DNA of 64,000 nt. Origin: Mucilaginibacter conchicola (GTDB lineage Bacteria; Bacteroidota; Bacteroidia; Sphingobacteriales; Sphingobacteriaceae). The position numbers were made by a program, and so were the translations under genes. Below the pieces are notes generated by a model, which worked only from the letters and a program-made list of their open reading frames with translations, was not told the origin of the DNA and made no database searches. Shown piece after piece: positions 52,179 through 59,825 of this stretch. The stretch lies in contig NZ_QWDC01000001.1 in assembly GCF_003432115.1 (NCBI RefSeq), positions 682,001-746,000 on the forward strand, in the 5' to 3' direction. Each line of letters begins with the position of its first letter. Position 1 is the stretch's first letter.

Positions 52179-53687
52179 TTAATCGTTTAGCTTTTCTGAG
52201 ATATTTTTGATCGCCTCATCCAGCTTAGCGGCTGATTCCTGAAGGTATGGTTCAACCTGTTCGTAATCTTCGGGTTTGTTGCTACTGTTTTTAAGGATAT
52301 CAATAATGCCAAGAATGTTAGTGAGGTGCTTACGCACCTCGTGCGAGTTAATAAACGCCAATTCTTCTTTCTTGGCTGCAAACAGCAACTTCTCGTAATG
52401 GCGTTTTTGTGTTACGTTACGATAAATAAGCGCAATGGCTACAATTATAAGCGCAGCTACTATCACCACAAACATTAACCAAAGGCGCTCGCGCTCATAA
52501 ATAGCCGTGCGTTGGTTGTAAGAGCTTTCGGTTTCATCAAGCTTTATTTGCGATAGTATGCTGCCTACCTGCGTAAGTTTGGTGTTATACTCTCGTGCTT
52601 CGGCAAGTGCTTTCTTAAAATTCGCAGCAGCAAAACTTATCCCATCTTTTCTCTCTGCTATCTGTCCTAAAAGTTCGTATAAGTGCTGTTTTACTTCAGG
52701 ATGGTTTGCTTCGCCATTTGCATTAAGTAAACGGTTAACAATTATTTGCGCCGAATCTAACTGGCCACTTTGATAAAAAGCATCAGCCAGGCGCTGGTCT
52801 TCAAGATCACTGGCCGCATATTGCTTATGCGCTTTTAAATCTCTTATTTGCTGTATGGCTACATCATACCTATGCTGCAGTAATGATATATAATAGCCAA
52901 CACGTTGCTGATAAGTAAATAATTTATAGTTCCTGTTCTCTGCTGCATATAACTTCTTATGATAAGCCTTCAACGAGTCGAGGTTCCCCATCCTGAAATA
53001 ATTTTCACAGATGTTGTACAATATAACGCTGGCTAACATCCTTCGCCCAATTGTATCATCAGCAAGCAGTTTTCGTGCTTTGTTCAGATAGTTCAAAGAC
53101 TCGGCATACAAACCCGTTTTATAATAAAGGTCTGAGATATTGTTATCAAGCGATGCTTCTCTGCGATTATCCTTAAAAGTGGCTCTTAGTTTACGAACCC
53201 TTATAGTGGCCAAACGATAATTGTAAATAGCACCAATATAATCTCCTTCATCTGTTTGAATAAAACCCAGGTGACTCAGCAACTGAAACATCAGGTAATC
53301 CTCTTTCTTACGCTCAGCTTCACGTACGGCCTTGGTCATGGCTATCTCTGCCTGTTTAAGATCATGCAGTTTGTTAAAAGACATACTTTTTGCAAAAAGC
53401 ATAAAAATGTCTTTATCAGGGAAATTATACCTGTCAAAGTACTGGCTTAATGTATCCTGAACGGCATTTAACTTGCCATCTTCAGATATCTGGATATTAT
53501 TTTTAACAAAAATGATAAGCCTTTTTTGGCGAGGGATAGCCTCTTTCTGGATAAGAATATCGGTAAGCGTATCCTTATTAATTGCACGTTGGCGTTGGGG
53601 CACAGCAATATCTTGCCGCCCGCTTGCGGTTGCCATTAAAAAGGGGAAAGCACAAAAAACAATAAGAAGAATAAGCCTGTTAAGCAT
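52179..53687 (-). CDS. TPR sensor protein with histidine-kinase DHp helices but no ATPase domain
   Basis: 502 residues. Signal peptide (LILLIVFCAFPFLMATA), about six TPR-like helical repeats (AIMTKAVREAERKKEDYLMF, LDNNISDLYYKTGLYAESLN, LADAFYQSGQLDSAQ), one transmembrane helix (LWLMFVVIVAALIIVAIALI, about 405-425) and a DHp-like helical hairpin whose H-box is INSHEVRKHLTNILG with His449. The protein stops 53 residues after that His, just where the HATPase domain should begin. The next gene's end is 2 nt away, so nothing remains of an ATPase downstream. It may be phosphorylated by another kinase or act as a scaffold. Confidence 0.85.
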   Translation of the reverse strand: MLNRLILLIVFCAFPFLMATASGRQDIAVPQRQRAINKDTLTDILIQKEAIPRQKRLIIFVKNNIQISEDGKLNAVQDTLSQYFDRYNFPDKDIFMLFAKSMSFNKLHDLKQAEIAMTKAVREAERKKEDYLMFQLLSHLGFIQTDEGDYIGAIYNYRLATIRVRKLRATFKDNRREASLDNNISDLYYKTGLYAESLNYLNKARKLLADDTIGRRMLASVILYNICENYFRMGNLDSLKAYHKKLYAAENRNYKLFTYQQRVGYYISLLQHRYDVAIQQIRDLKAHKQYAASDLEDQRLADAFYQSGQLDSAQIIVNRLLNANGEANHPEVKQHLYELLGQIAERKDGISFAAANFKKALAEAREYNTKLTQVGSILSQIKLDETESSYNQRTAIYERERLWLMFVVIVAALIIVAIALIYRNVTQKRHYEKLLFAAKKEELAFINSHEVRKHLTNILGIIDILKNSSNKPEDYEQVEPYLQESAAKLDEAIKNISEKLND

Positions 53688-53825
53688 CTACTATATTTTC
53701 AATAAAAATACGTTTGCCTTTCGTAAAAACAAATAAAGTATTGAAAAGGCAACTCTAAAATTCATTTTTTCGTAAAACGAAGAAATAAATTAATTTTGCA
53801 TTTAATAACACAACCAAGATAGCAC

Positions 53826-54080
53826 ATGAAAAAAATTTTTTACATTGTTTTAGCTGTTATTGTTGTTGGCATTTATTCATGTCAAAAAGACAATTCAGCC
53901 CCTGCAAAACAGGGTTTTAGCAATGGTATCGCCGTTAAGGGCAAAAAAGATACCTCGCCACCAGACCCTACTTTTAACGTACAAAGAATTATTAAAAAAG
54001 ACACATCTCCACCAGATCCGAAATTTACTACTTCTTCTACAGCTAAGAAGGATACATCACCACCGGATCCAAGAAGATAA
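53826..54080 (+). CDS. Small lipoprotein with three KKDTSPPDP repeats
   Basis: 84 residues. Lipoprotein signal VIVVGIYSCQKD (Cys19). The mature 66 residues contain KKDTSPPDP three times, at 40-48, 57-65 and 74-82, an exact 17-residue period. The DNA of the three copies differs at many third positions yet the peptide is identical, which points to selection on the peptide. The links between repeats are unrelated (TFNVQRII, KFTTSSTA). No family recognised. It is divergent from the TPR sensor and has its own terminator. Function unknown; a ligand-binding or processed repeat peptide is possible. Confidence 0.8.
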   Translation: MKKIFYIVLAVIVVGIYSCQKDNSAPAKQGFSNGIAVKGKKDTSPPDPTFNVQRIIKKDTSPPDPKFTTSSTAKKDTSPPDPRR

Positions 54081-54092
54081 GATCTTTTGCAC

Positions 54093-54124
54093 AAATAAGC
54101 CCTGTAAAACTACAGGGCTTATTT
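54093..54124. terminator. Bidirectional terminator, repeat lipoprotein / RluA gene
   Basis: AAATAAGCCCTGTA-AAAC-TACAGGGCTTATTT, a perfect 14-bp stem, followed by a T-run and the stop codon of the convergent pseudouridine synthase gene. Confidence 0.9.
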
Positions 54125-54125
54125 T

Positions 54126-54845
54126 TTAGCTATCAAATTTATCCAGCAATTTTAGCAGCGTCTCAAAATCCTTAGGATATGGCGCATGTATGGTGGTTTC
54201 TTCACCTGATGGCAGCTTAAAAGTTACTTCGTAAGCATGCAAAGCAAAGCGTTTCATTATCGGCTGCTCTTCCTGGTCTTTGCCAAGCGTGTATTTGCGC
54301 TTAAGTTTAGACAAGAAAACAGGCTGGCCTTTGTACATTTCATCACCGGCAATTGAAGCGCGTTGCGTAGCCAGGTGAATACGTATCTGGTGCATACGGC
54401 CGGTTACCGGGCGGCACTCTACTAAAGTATAATGTTTAAAATATCTTAACGATTTAAACCAGGTTTCGGCGCGTTTACCATCCTGCCTGCTAATGGTAAC
54501 GCTGCTTTTACCTACGTTAAGTATAGGCAGGTCAACCAGCAGGTCATCAAATACGTGCGTGCCATCTATTACCGCATGGTAAACTTTCTTCACCTTACGG
54601 CGCTCAAATTGCATGGATACGCTACGGTAAGCCTCGGGATTTTTAGCGATGATAAGTGCCCCAGAGGTTTCCTTATCCAAACGGTGGCATATCTGGGCAT
54701 CATCGCTATATTGTTTAGCCAGGCGCAGCATATTGATCTCGCCGCCCTCGCGCTCATCTAATGATGCAACAAAGGGTGGTTTATTTACCACTATTACATC
54801 ATCATCCTCAAACAATATCAGGTCGGCAAACTTTGGAAATTTCAT
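54126..54845 (-). CDS. RluA-family pseudouridine synthase
   Basis: 239 residues. It isomerises uridine to pseudouridine in rRNA or tRNA. The catalytic Asp is in ICHRLDKETSGALIIAKN; other landmarks are VIVVNKPPFVASLD at the start, YHAVIDGTHVFDD and RPVTGRMHQIRIHLA. There is no N-terminal S4 domain, unlike RluC or RluD, so it resembles the shorter RluA/TruC-like members. The exact target nucleotide cannot be told. Transcribed alone. Confidence 0.92.
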   Translation of the reverse strand: MKFPKFADLILFEDDDVIVVNKPPFVASLDEREGGEINMLRLAKQYSDDAQICHRLDKETSGALIIAKNPEAYRSVSMQFERRKVKKVYHAVIDGTHVFDDLLVDLPILNVGKSSVTISRQDGKRAETWFKSLRYFKHYTLVECRPVTGRMHQIRIHLATQRASIAGDEMYKGQPVFLSKLKRKYTLGKDQEEQPIMKRFALHAYEVTFKLPSGEETTIHAPYPKDFETLLKLLDKFDS

Positions 54846-54974
54846 TGCCGCAAAGGTACGTTTTATTAAGGAAACCAGCTATAGACCTAAATCGGCGCTT
54901 AGCTTAACCGGTTTTGAAACATTTTTTTTATGCGGATGTTAATCAGGCATCTATCACCTAAATGAAAAAACATT

Positions 54975-55529
54975 ATGAGCACATCAAAAACACAACCCGA
55001 AGAAAAAGGCTTCTTTGAAAAAATAAAAGAAACCATTGAAGAGTTTTGGGAAGGCACCAAAGACACAGCAGAGGATGTAAAAGAAGCTGCTGAAGAAAAG
55101 ATCGACGACATTAAAGCAAAAGTGATCGCTAAAAAATCGACCACATCACGCAAAGCAAATCCGGCTAAAACCATCGCATCGGCCACCAAAACCACTATTG
55201 CTAAAAAAGCCGCAGCTACAACCGCAGCAGCCAAAAAAGAGGCTGGCGAAATAAAAGAGAAAGCTGCAGATACAGCTAAAAAGGTAACAGCTAAAGCAAA
55301 AGCGACTACAACAGCAGCTAAAAAAACCGTAGCCGAAACAGCGGCTAAAGCAGCCACTAAAGCAAAAACAGTAACTGCAACTGCCAAAAAAGAAGTTGCC
55401 GAAACAAAAGCCAAAGCTGCTACCAAAGCTAAGGCAGTAACTGATAAAGCTAAGAAAGAAGTTGCCGCGGTTAAGAAAACTGCCGCAGCAAAAACTACAG
55501 CAGTTAAACGCGCCGCTAAAACTGCTTAA
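54975..55529 (+). CDS. Lys/Ala-rich histone H1-like protein
   Basis: 184 residues in two parts. Residues 1-50 form an acidic amphipathic helix (KGFFEKIKETIEEFWEGTKD, TAEDVKEAAEEKIDDIKAKV). Residues 50-184 consist almost entirely of Lys, Ala and Thr in loose 11-residue periods (AAKKEAGEIKEKAADTAKK, AETKAKAATKAKAVTDKAKK), ending AVKRAAKTA. Such tails occur in bacterial histone H1-like and LEA-like proteins and can bind DNA or protect other proteins under stress. It resembles the shorter tail of topA in this window. No signal peptide. Confidence 0.8.
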   Translation: MSTSKTQPEEKGFFEKIKETIEEFWEGTKDTAEDVKEAAEEKIDDIKAKVIAKKSTTSRKANPAKTIASATKTTIAKKAAATTAAAKKEAGEIKEKAADTAKKVTAKAKATTTAAKKTVAETAAKAATKAKTVTATAKKEVAETKAKAATKAKAVTDKAKKEVAAVKKTAAAKTTAVKRAAKTA

Positions 55530-55535
55530 GCTTAA

Positions 55536-55577
55536 TAATAAAAAAGCCCCCGATAATTATCGGGGGCTTTTTTATTA
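55536..55577. terminator. 42-nt perfect palindrome terminator, overlapping a stop codon
   Basis: The palindrome has TAATAAAAAAGCCCCCGATAA as its left half and the exact complement as its right half, with no unpaired base in the sequence. It ends the Lys/Ala-rich gene and the convergent response-regulator gene, whose TAA stop (55575-55577 on the minus strand) is the last triplet of the palindrome. Confidence 0.9.
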
Positions 55578-56264
55578 TGCTTCAAATTTGTAGCCTACGC
55601 CTTTTACGGTTGATACGCAATCGTCGCCCAGTTTCTCGCGCAGTTTACGCACGTGCACGTCAATGGTACGGTTGGTTACCACTACCGAGTCTTCCCAGAT
55701 GTTTTTAAGGATCACCTCGCGGGTGTAAACCTTGCCCGGTTTTGATGCCAGCAGGTACAACAGTTCAAATTCTTTTTTGGCTAATACTACCTTCTCACCT
55801 TTTTTGTAAACCAGGTAAGCTTCGCGGTCTATCACCAGGTCGCCTATTTCCAGTTTGTTGTCGGTAACTTCTTCCGGCGGGGCGTTACGGCGCAGTATGG
55901 CGTTGATACGGCTAACCAGTGCACGTGGCTTTATCGGCTTAGCGATATAATCATCGGCACCCACGTTAAAGCCGGCAATTTCTGAGTACTCCTCGCTGCG
56001 GGCAGTTAAGAAAACCATAAAGGTGTTCTTAAACTCGGGCATGGTACGCATAATACGGCAGGCCTCAATGCCATCCATCTTTGGCATCATTATGTCTAAT
56101 ACGATAAGATCGGGTTGGGTGCGTTTTGCCTCGGCAACAGCTTCCTGGCCGTTACGGGCAGAATATACCTGATAACCTTCTTTTTTTAGGTTGTATTCTA
56201 TCAGCTCTAAAATATCCGGTTCGTCGTCAACAATTAAGATCTTCTGTTTGCTTGAACTGCTCAT
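55575..56264 (-). CDS. OmpR/PhoB-family response regulator
   Basis: 229 residues. Receiver domain with ILIVDDEPDILELIEYNL and phospho-acceptor Asp57 in LIVLDIMMPKMDG, switch Lys in DDYIAKPIKPRAL; then a winged-helix output (LEIGDLVIDREAYLVYKKGE, ELLYLLASKPGKVYTREVIL, NRTIDVHVRKLREKLGD, GVGYKFEA). Sequence is close to PhoB/RprY-type regulators of Bacteroidota. No histidine kinase gene adjoins it, so its partner is elsewhere. It binds DNA as a dimer; targets not visible here. Confidence 0.94.
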   Translation of the reverse strand: MSSSSKQKILIVDDEPDILELIEYNLKKEGYQVYSARNGQEAVAEAKRTQPDLIVLDIMMPKMDGIEACRIMRTMPEFKNTFMVFLTARSEEYSEIAGFNVGADDYIAKPIKPRALVSRINAILRRNAPPEEVTDNKLEIGDLVIDREAYLVYKKGEKVVLAKKEFELLYLLASKPGKVYTREVILKNIWEDSVVVTNRTIDVHVRKLREKLGDDCVSTVKGVGYKFEA

Positions 56265-56369
56265 GTATATTTAATTTTTGCTATAAAAGTATAACCTTAA
56301 TTAAAGATAATAGTTAAATGAGTGTTAACAAATTGTTAATAGCAACAGTTAGTTAATCTTAAGTTCAGA

Positions 56370-57482
56370 CTACTTGAATGTTTTCTTTAAAAAATCTTCA
56401 AGGTCAACACCAGTTACGTTCTTGGCAACGATAACGCCATTAGGATCGATAATAAAGTTTGACGGAATAGCTTCAATACGGTACAAACGCTCTGTTGGAC
56501 CTTCAAAACGCTGAAGGTCAGAACCATGAGCCCAGGTCAGTTTATCGGCTTTGATAGCGCTTTCCCAAGGGCCTTTATCCGTATCTAATGATATACCAAG
56601 TATATTAAAACCTTTAGGCTGATAAATAGCATATTGCTTAACCACGTTAGGATTTTCCTGGCGACAAGGCTGGCACCATGACGCCCAAAAATCCAGCATC
56701 ACATATTTGCCTTTGTAATCGGCCAGTTTGATGTCTTTACCATCCAAACCTTTAACAGTAAATTCTGGTGCCTTGTGGCCTATTGATACAGGTTTAATAT
56801 CTTCCATCTGTTTGATGAAAGCCTGTACTGATGGGTTATCTTTAAATTTATCTTTTATCTCGTCTGAGTAGGCAACCATCTGCTGCTCGTACTTATACCT
56901 GTCAAGCGATGCTGCGGCAAAGAAACCAGCAAGATTATCTTTATTAGCATCAACAAATTTGATCACCTCAGCGCTGTAATCAGCTATGTTTTTCTGAAAC
57001 TGCGGGCGATAGATATTGATCAGCGAATCAGATTCTTTACCTAAAGCTGCTGCTTTAGCACTATACTCATCAGCCAGTTTACTGTTTTTGGCGCCGTAAA
57101 CATTGCTCAGGTTATTAAAATCTTTCACCTTTGCCGATACATCAGAACCACTTACTTCATAATTGTGGGTAGAGTCGGCCAGGTCGGCTTTTAACGTAAC
57201 ATCATCCCCGTTTTGTAGCACCAGGTCAAATATATCTCCGTTTACGCGCACCTTATAGAGGTTTTGGTATGGTGCGTTACCTTTAAACTCAAACTTACCG
57301 CCACTAAGCGCAGTTGAATCGATAACGCTAATACCGGTGGTATCTGTTTTAAGCAGGTAAACCAACTTGGCTTTGTCAGCATGCTCCAGCGTACCGCTAA
57401 TTTTAAACGATTTATTATCCTTGCAGGCTGCCATTAACAATACAACAGCAGAAGCCGCGCAGGCAGCAAATATTTTTTTCAT
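56370..57482 (-). CDS. TlpA-like thiol-disulfide oxidoreductase lipoprotein
   Basis: 370 residues. Lipoprotein signal ASAVVLLMAACKDN (Cys20), DUF4369 beta domain (FKISGTLEHADKAKLVYLLK), helical middle with YKYEQQMVAYSDEIKDKFKD, then a thioredoxin fold (IGHKAPEFTVKGLDGKDIKL) with active site FWASWCQPCRQENP and YRIEAIPSNFIIDPNGVIVA. Architecture matches the gene at 31219, but this one is membrane-tethered by lipid. It begins 4 nt after gatB ends, so the two share a transcript, an odd pairing of a periplasmic enzyme with a tRNA amidotransferase. Confidence 0.93.
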   Translation of the reverse strand: MKKIFAACAASAVVLLMAACKDNKSFKISGTLEHADKAKLVYLLKTDTTGISVIDSTALSGGKFEFKGNAPYQNLYKVRVNGDIFDLVLQNGDDVTLKADLADSTHNYEVSGSDVSAKVKDFNNLSNVYGAKNSKLADEYSAKAAALGKESDSLINIYRPQFQKNIADYSAEVIKFVDANKDNLAGFFAAASLDRYKYEQQMVAYSDEIKDKFKDNPSVQAFIKQMEDIKPVSIGHKAPEFTVKGLDGKDIKLADYKGKYVMLDFWASWCQPCRQENPNVVKQYAIYQPKGFNILGISLDTDKGPWESAIKADKLTWAHGSDLQRFEGPTERLYRIEAIPSNFIIDPNGVIVAKNVTGVDLEDFLKKTFK

Positions 57483-57486
57483 ACGA

Positions 57487-58956
57487 TTATTTAGATTCTA
57501 ATTCTTTGATCAACAACTGATTGGTTTTCTGCGGATCTATTTTACCTTTCGAGCTTTTCATTATTTCGCCCATAAACAAGCCTAAAACGCCTTTCTTACC
57601 TTTTTGGTATTCTTTAACCTTATCAGGAAATTTAGCTACCGCAGCCTTTATAAAAGCCTCTACCTCATCACTATCATTGCTAATGAGTAAGTTAAGCGTT
57701 GTGGCTATCTGCTCTGCAGTTTTATTGCCGCCTTTGAGCAGCTCGGGAAATACTTTTTGTGACGCTGTGGTGTTATTTACCTTGCCATCATCAACCAAAG
57801 CAATTAATCCTGCAAGTGCTGCAGGCTTTAATTCCAGCTGACTTGCATTCAGGTTATTATCATTCAAATATGAACGCACCGCACCCATCATCCAGTTAAC
57901 TGCCGATTTGTAGTTAGTAGTGTGTTTTATCAGCGATTCAAAATAATCTGCAAACTCCTTTTCGGCAGTAATAACGCCTGCGTCGTAGTCTGATAGATTG
58001 AGCTCTTGAGTATATTTGTCAAACAACTGGTTTGGCAAAGCAGGCATAGCCGCTTGTATGTTATCCAATTGTTGTTGGTTTATCTGTATAGGCAATAGAT
58101 CCGGCTCGGGGAAATAGCGGTAATCGTTAGCCATCTCTTTTGAGCGTAATACTGATGTTTCGCCGGTGTTGGCATCAAAGTTTAAGGTATTTTGGTCGAT
58201 ATGACCGCCTGCCTCAATCACTTCTACCTGTCGGGCAAATTCATGTTCGATAGCGCGCTGTACGTTACGGATAGAGTTGAGGTTTTTCACCTCGCAGCGG
58301 TTACCATATTCAGTAGCCCCCCTTAAGCGTACAGAGATATTTGCATCGCAGCGCATACTGCCTTCTTCCATGTTACCATCACAGATCTCCAGGAAACGCA
58401 GTAAACGGCGGATCTCCGTCAAAAACTGACCGGCTTCTTCGGCACTTCGCAAATCGGGCTGTGATACGATCTCTAACAACGGTACTCCTGCCCTGTTTAG
58501 GTCGATAAGAGAATAGGCATCATGCTGATCATGAGAGCTTTTGCCGGCATCATCTTCCATGTGGACATGATGGATGGCGATATTTTTTGCAGTACCGTTT
58601 GATAGTTTTACGGGTACATAGCCGCCCAGGCAAATAGGTTGCTGATCCTGCGTGGTTTGGAAACCTTTTGGCAGATCGGCATAAAAATAGTTTTTACGGG
58701 CAAAGGTATTATTAAGGTTGATGGTGCAATTACAGGCCAGGCCCATTTTTACGGCATACTCCACCATACGCTTATTGATGCGCGGCAAAGTGCCGGGGTG
58801 CCCTAATGATATGGCACTTACATGGTGATTAGGTTCGGCGCCAAATGCCGCCGAATCTGAAGAAAATGCCTTACTTAAAGTAGATAATTGCGCGTGTACC
58901 TCTAAGCCTACTACCAGTTCGTACTTATCGCTCACGCTGCTGTCAGAAACTGTCAT
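57487..58956 (-). CDS. gatB: Asp-tRNA(Asn)/Glu-tRNA(Gln) amidotransferase subunit B
   Basis: GatB phosphorylates and helps amidate misacylated Glu-tRNA-Gln or Asp-tRNA-Asn. 489 residues, the family size. Signature segments: YELVVGLEVHAQLSTLSKAF, HPGTLPRINKRMVEYAVKMG, KNYFYADLPKGFQTTQ, IHHVHMEDDAGKSSHD, DLNRAGVPLLEIVS, MRCDANISVRLRG, NLNSIRNVQRAIEHE and DYRYFPEPDLLPI. The C-terminal YqeY-like tRNA-binding tail ends DPQKTNQLLIKELE. Start MTVSDSSVSDKYEL; gatA and gatC are not in the window. Confidence 0.96.
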   Translation of the reverse strand: MTVSDSSVSDKYELVVGLEVHAQLSTLSKAFSSDSAAFGAEPNHHVSAISLGHPGTLPRINKRMVEYAVKMGLACNCTINLNNTFARKNYFYADLPKGFQTTQDQQPICLGGYVPVKLSNGTAKNIAIHHVHMEDDAGKSSHDQHDAYSLIDLNRAGVPLLEIVSQPDLRSAEEAGQFLTEIRRLLRFLEICDGNMEEGSMRCDANISVRLRGATEYGNRCEVKNLNSIRNVQRAIEHEFARQVEVIEAGGHIDQNTLNFDANTGETSVLRSKEMANDYRYFPEPDLLPIQINQQQLDNIQAAMPALPNQLFDKYTQELNLSDYDAGVITAEKEFADYFESLIKHTTNYKSAVNWMMGAVRSYLNDNNLNASQLELKPAALAGLIALVDDGKVNNTTASQKVFPELLKGGNKTAEQIATTLNLLISNDSDEVEAFIKAAVAKFPDKVKEYQKGKKGVLGLFMGEIMKSSKGKIDPQKTNQLLIKELESK

Positions 58957-59133
58957 ATATATTGTTTTCTGCTGTGCTCAGCCTTGATCAAACCTTCCAA
59001 ATATAGTTTAATTTATATTTTTCGCCTGCTTTTTTTGTAATGATGACGATGCAAAGCAAACAATTTATTAAACCTTTCATTTAATGTGTTGTCAATCTAT
59101 AGCACAACAATTTAAGACGATACTACTGATACT

Positions 59134-59772
59134 ATGAAAAACAAAGTTTTAGGCATGCTTGCCGGGATAATGATCCTCGCCGCATCAGCAACACAAACAA
59201 AAGCACAGGTAAGCGTAGGCATAAACGTAGGCCTATGGAACCCGCCGGTTGAATATGCCGACGCCAGTTATTATTACCTGCCCGATGTAAACAGCTATTA
59301 TTATGTACCTACTCATCAATATGTTTATTTAAGTGGCAACAATTGGGTATGGCGAAGCAGTTTGCCGCCACGTTACAGATATTACAATATTAACGACGGC
59401 TATAAAGTGGCAGTTTATCGCCCGCGCCCATATCGTTACTATGCTAACGACCGTGTAAGATATGCACGCTATCGTGGTGTAAGAAACGTAATTGTGCGCG
59501 ACAGGTATTACCGCCCGCGTACGAGGGTTGTAAATCGTGTGCATTACGTAAACAGACCAACGCGTGTTGTTAACCGCACAAGATATGTAAACAGACCTAC
59601 CCGAGTAATTAACCGTACAAGAGTTGTTAATCGCCCGCGTACCGTGGTACGCCAGAGAACCGTAGTAAGGCAACGCCCTATAGGCCGTACCAGAACTACT
59701 GTGGTAAGGCAACGTGCTATAGGTCGTCCTGCAGGTAATCGCGGACATGGTCGCGCTATTGGTCACCATTAA
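59134..59772 (+). CDS. Secreted Arg/Tyr-rich protein with tandem repeats
   Basis: 212 residues. Signal peptide (LAGIMILAASATQTKAQ), a Tyr-rich domain (YADASYYYLPDVNSYYYVPT, YVYLSGNNWVWRSSLPPRYR) and a highly basic C-terminal half. Residues 131-169 are three 13-residue units: RVVNRVHYVNRPT, RVVNRTRYVNRPT, RVINRTRVVNRPR. TVVRQR follows three times. The tail ends GRAIGHH. Few acidic residues remain, so the predicted pI is very high. The Tyr-rich part resembles short secreted proteins common in Bacteroidota, but no function is known. Binding to a polyanion such as LPS, exopolysaccharide or DNA is a guess. Confidence 0.8.
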   Translation: MKNKVLGMLAGIMILAASATQTKAQVSVGINVGLWNPPVEYADASYYYLPDVNSYYYVPTHQYVYLSGNNWVWRSSLPPRYRYYNINDGYKVAVYRPRPYRYYANDRVRYARYRGVRNVIVRDRYYRPRTRVVNRVHYVNRPTRVVNRTRYVNRPTRVINRTRVVNRPRTVVRQRTVVRQRPIGRTRTTVVRQRAIGRPAGNRGHGRAIGHH

Positions 59773-59792
59773 TTTGGAGATGATACTAAACG

Positions 59793-59821
59793 AAAAAGAC
59801 CGCCTTGTGAGCGGTCTTTTT
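59793..59821. terminator. Bidirectional terminator, Arg/Tyr-rich gene / alaS
   Basis: AAAAAGACCGC-CTTGTGA-GCGGTCTTTTT, an 11-bp stem with A- and T-runs, between the two convergent genes. Confidence 0.9.
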
Positions 59822-59825
59822 TGTT

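Noticed and set aside
54899..55426. Hydrophobic 175-codon minus-strand frame opposite the Lys/Ala-rich gene
   Set aside because: The Ala/Val/Phe-rich translation is the expected antisense of Lys/Ala/Thr codons (GCT, AAA, ACA). The plus frame has a proper start and terminator.
59329..59769. 146-codon minus-strand frame opposite the Arg/Tyr-rich protein
   Set aside because: A shadow of the repeat-rich gene; the plus-strand product has a clear signal peptide and is followed by a terminator.
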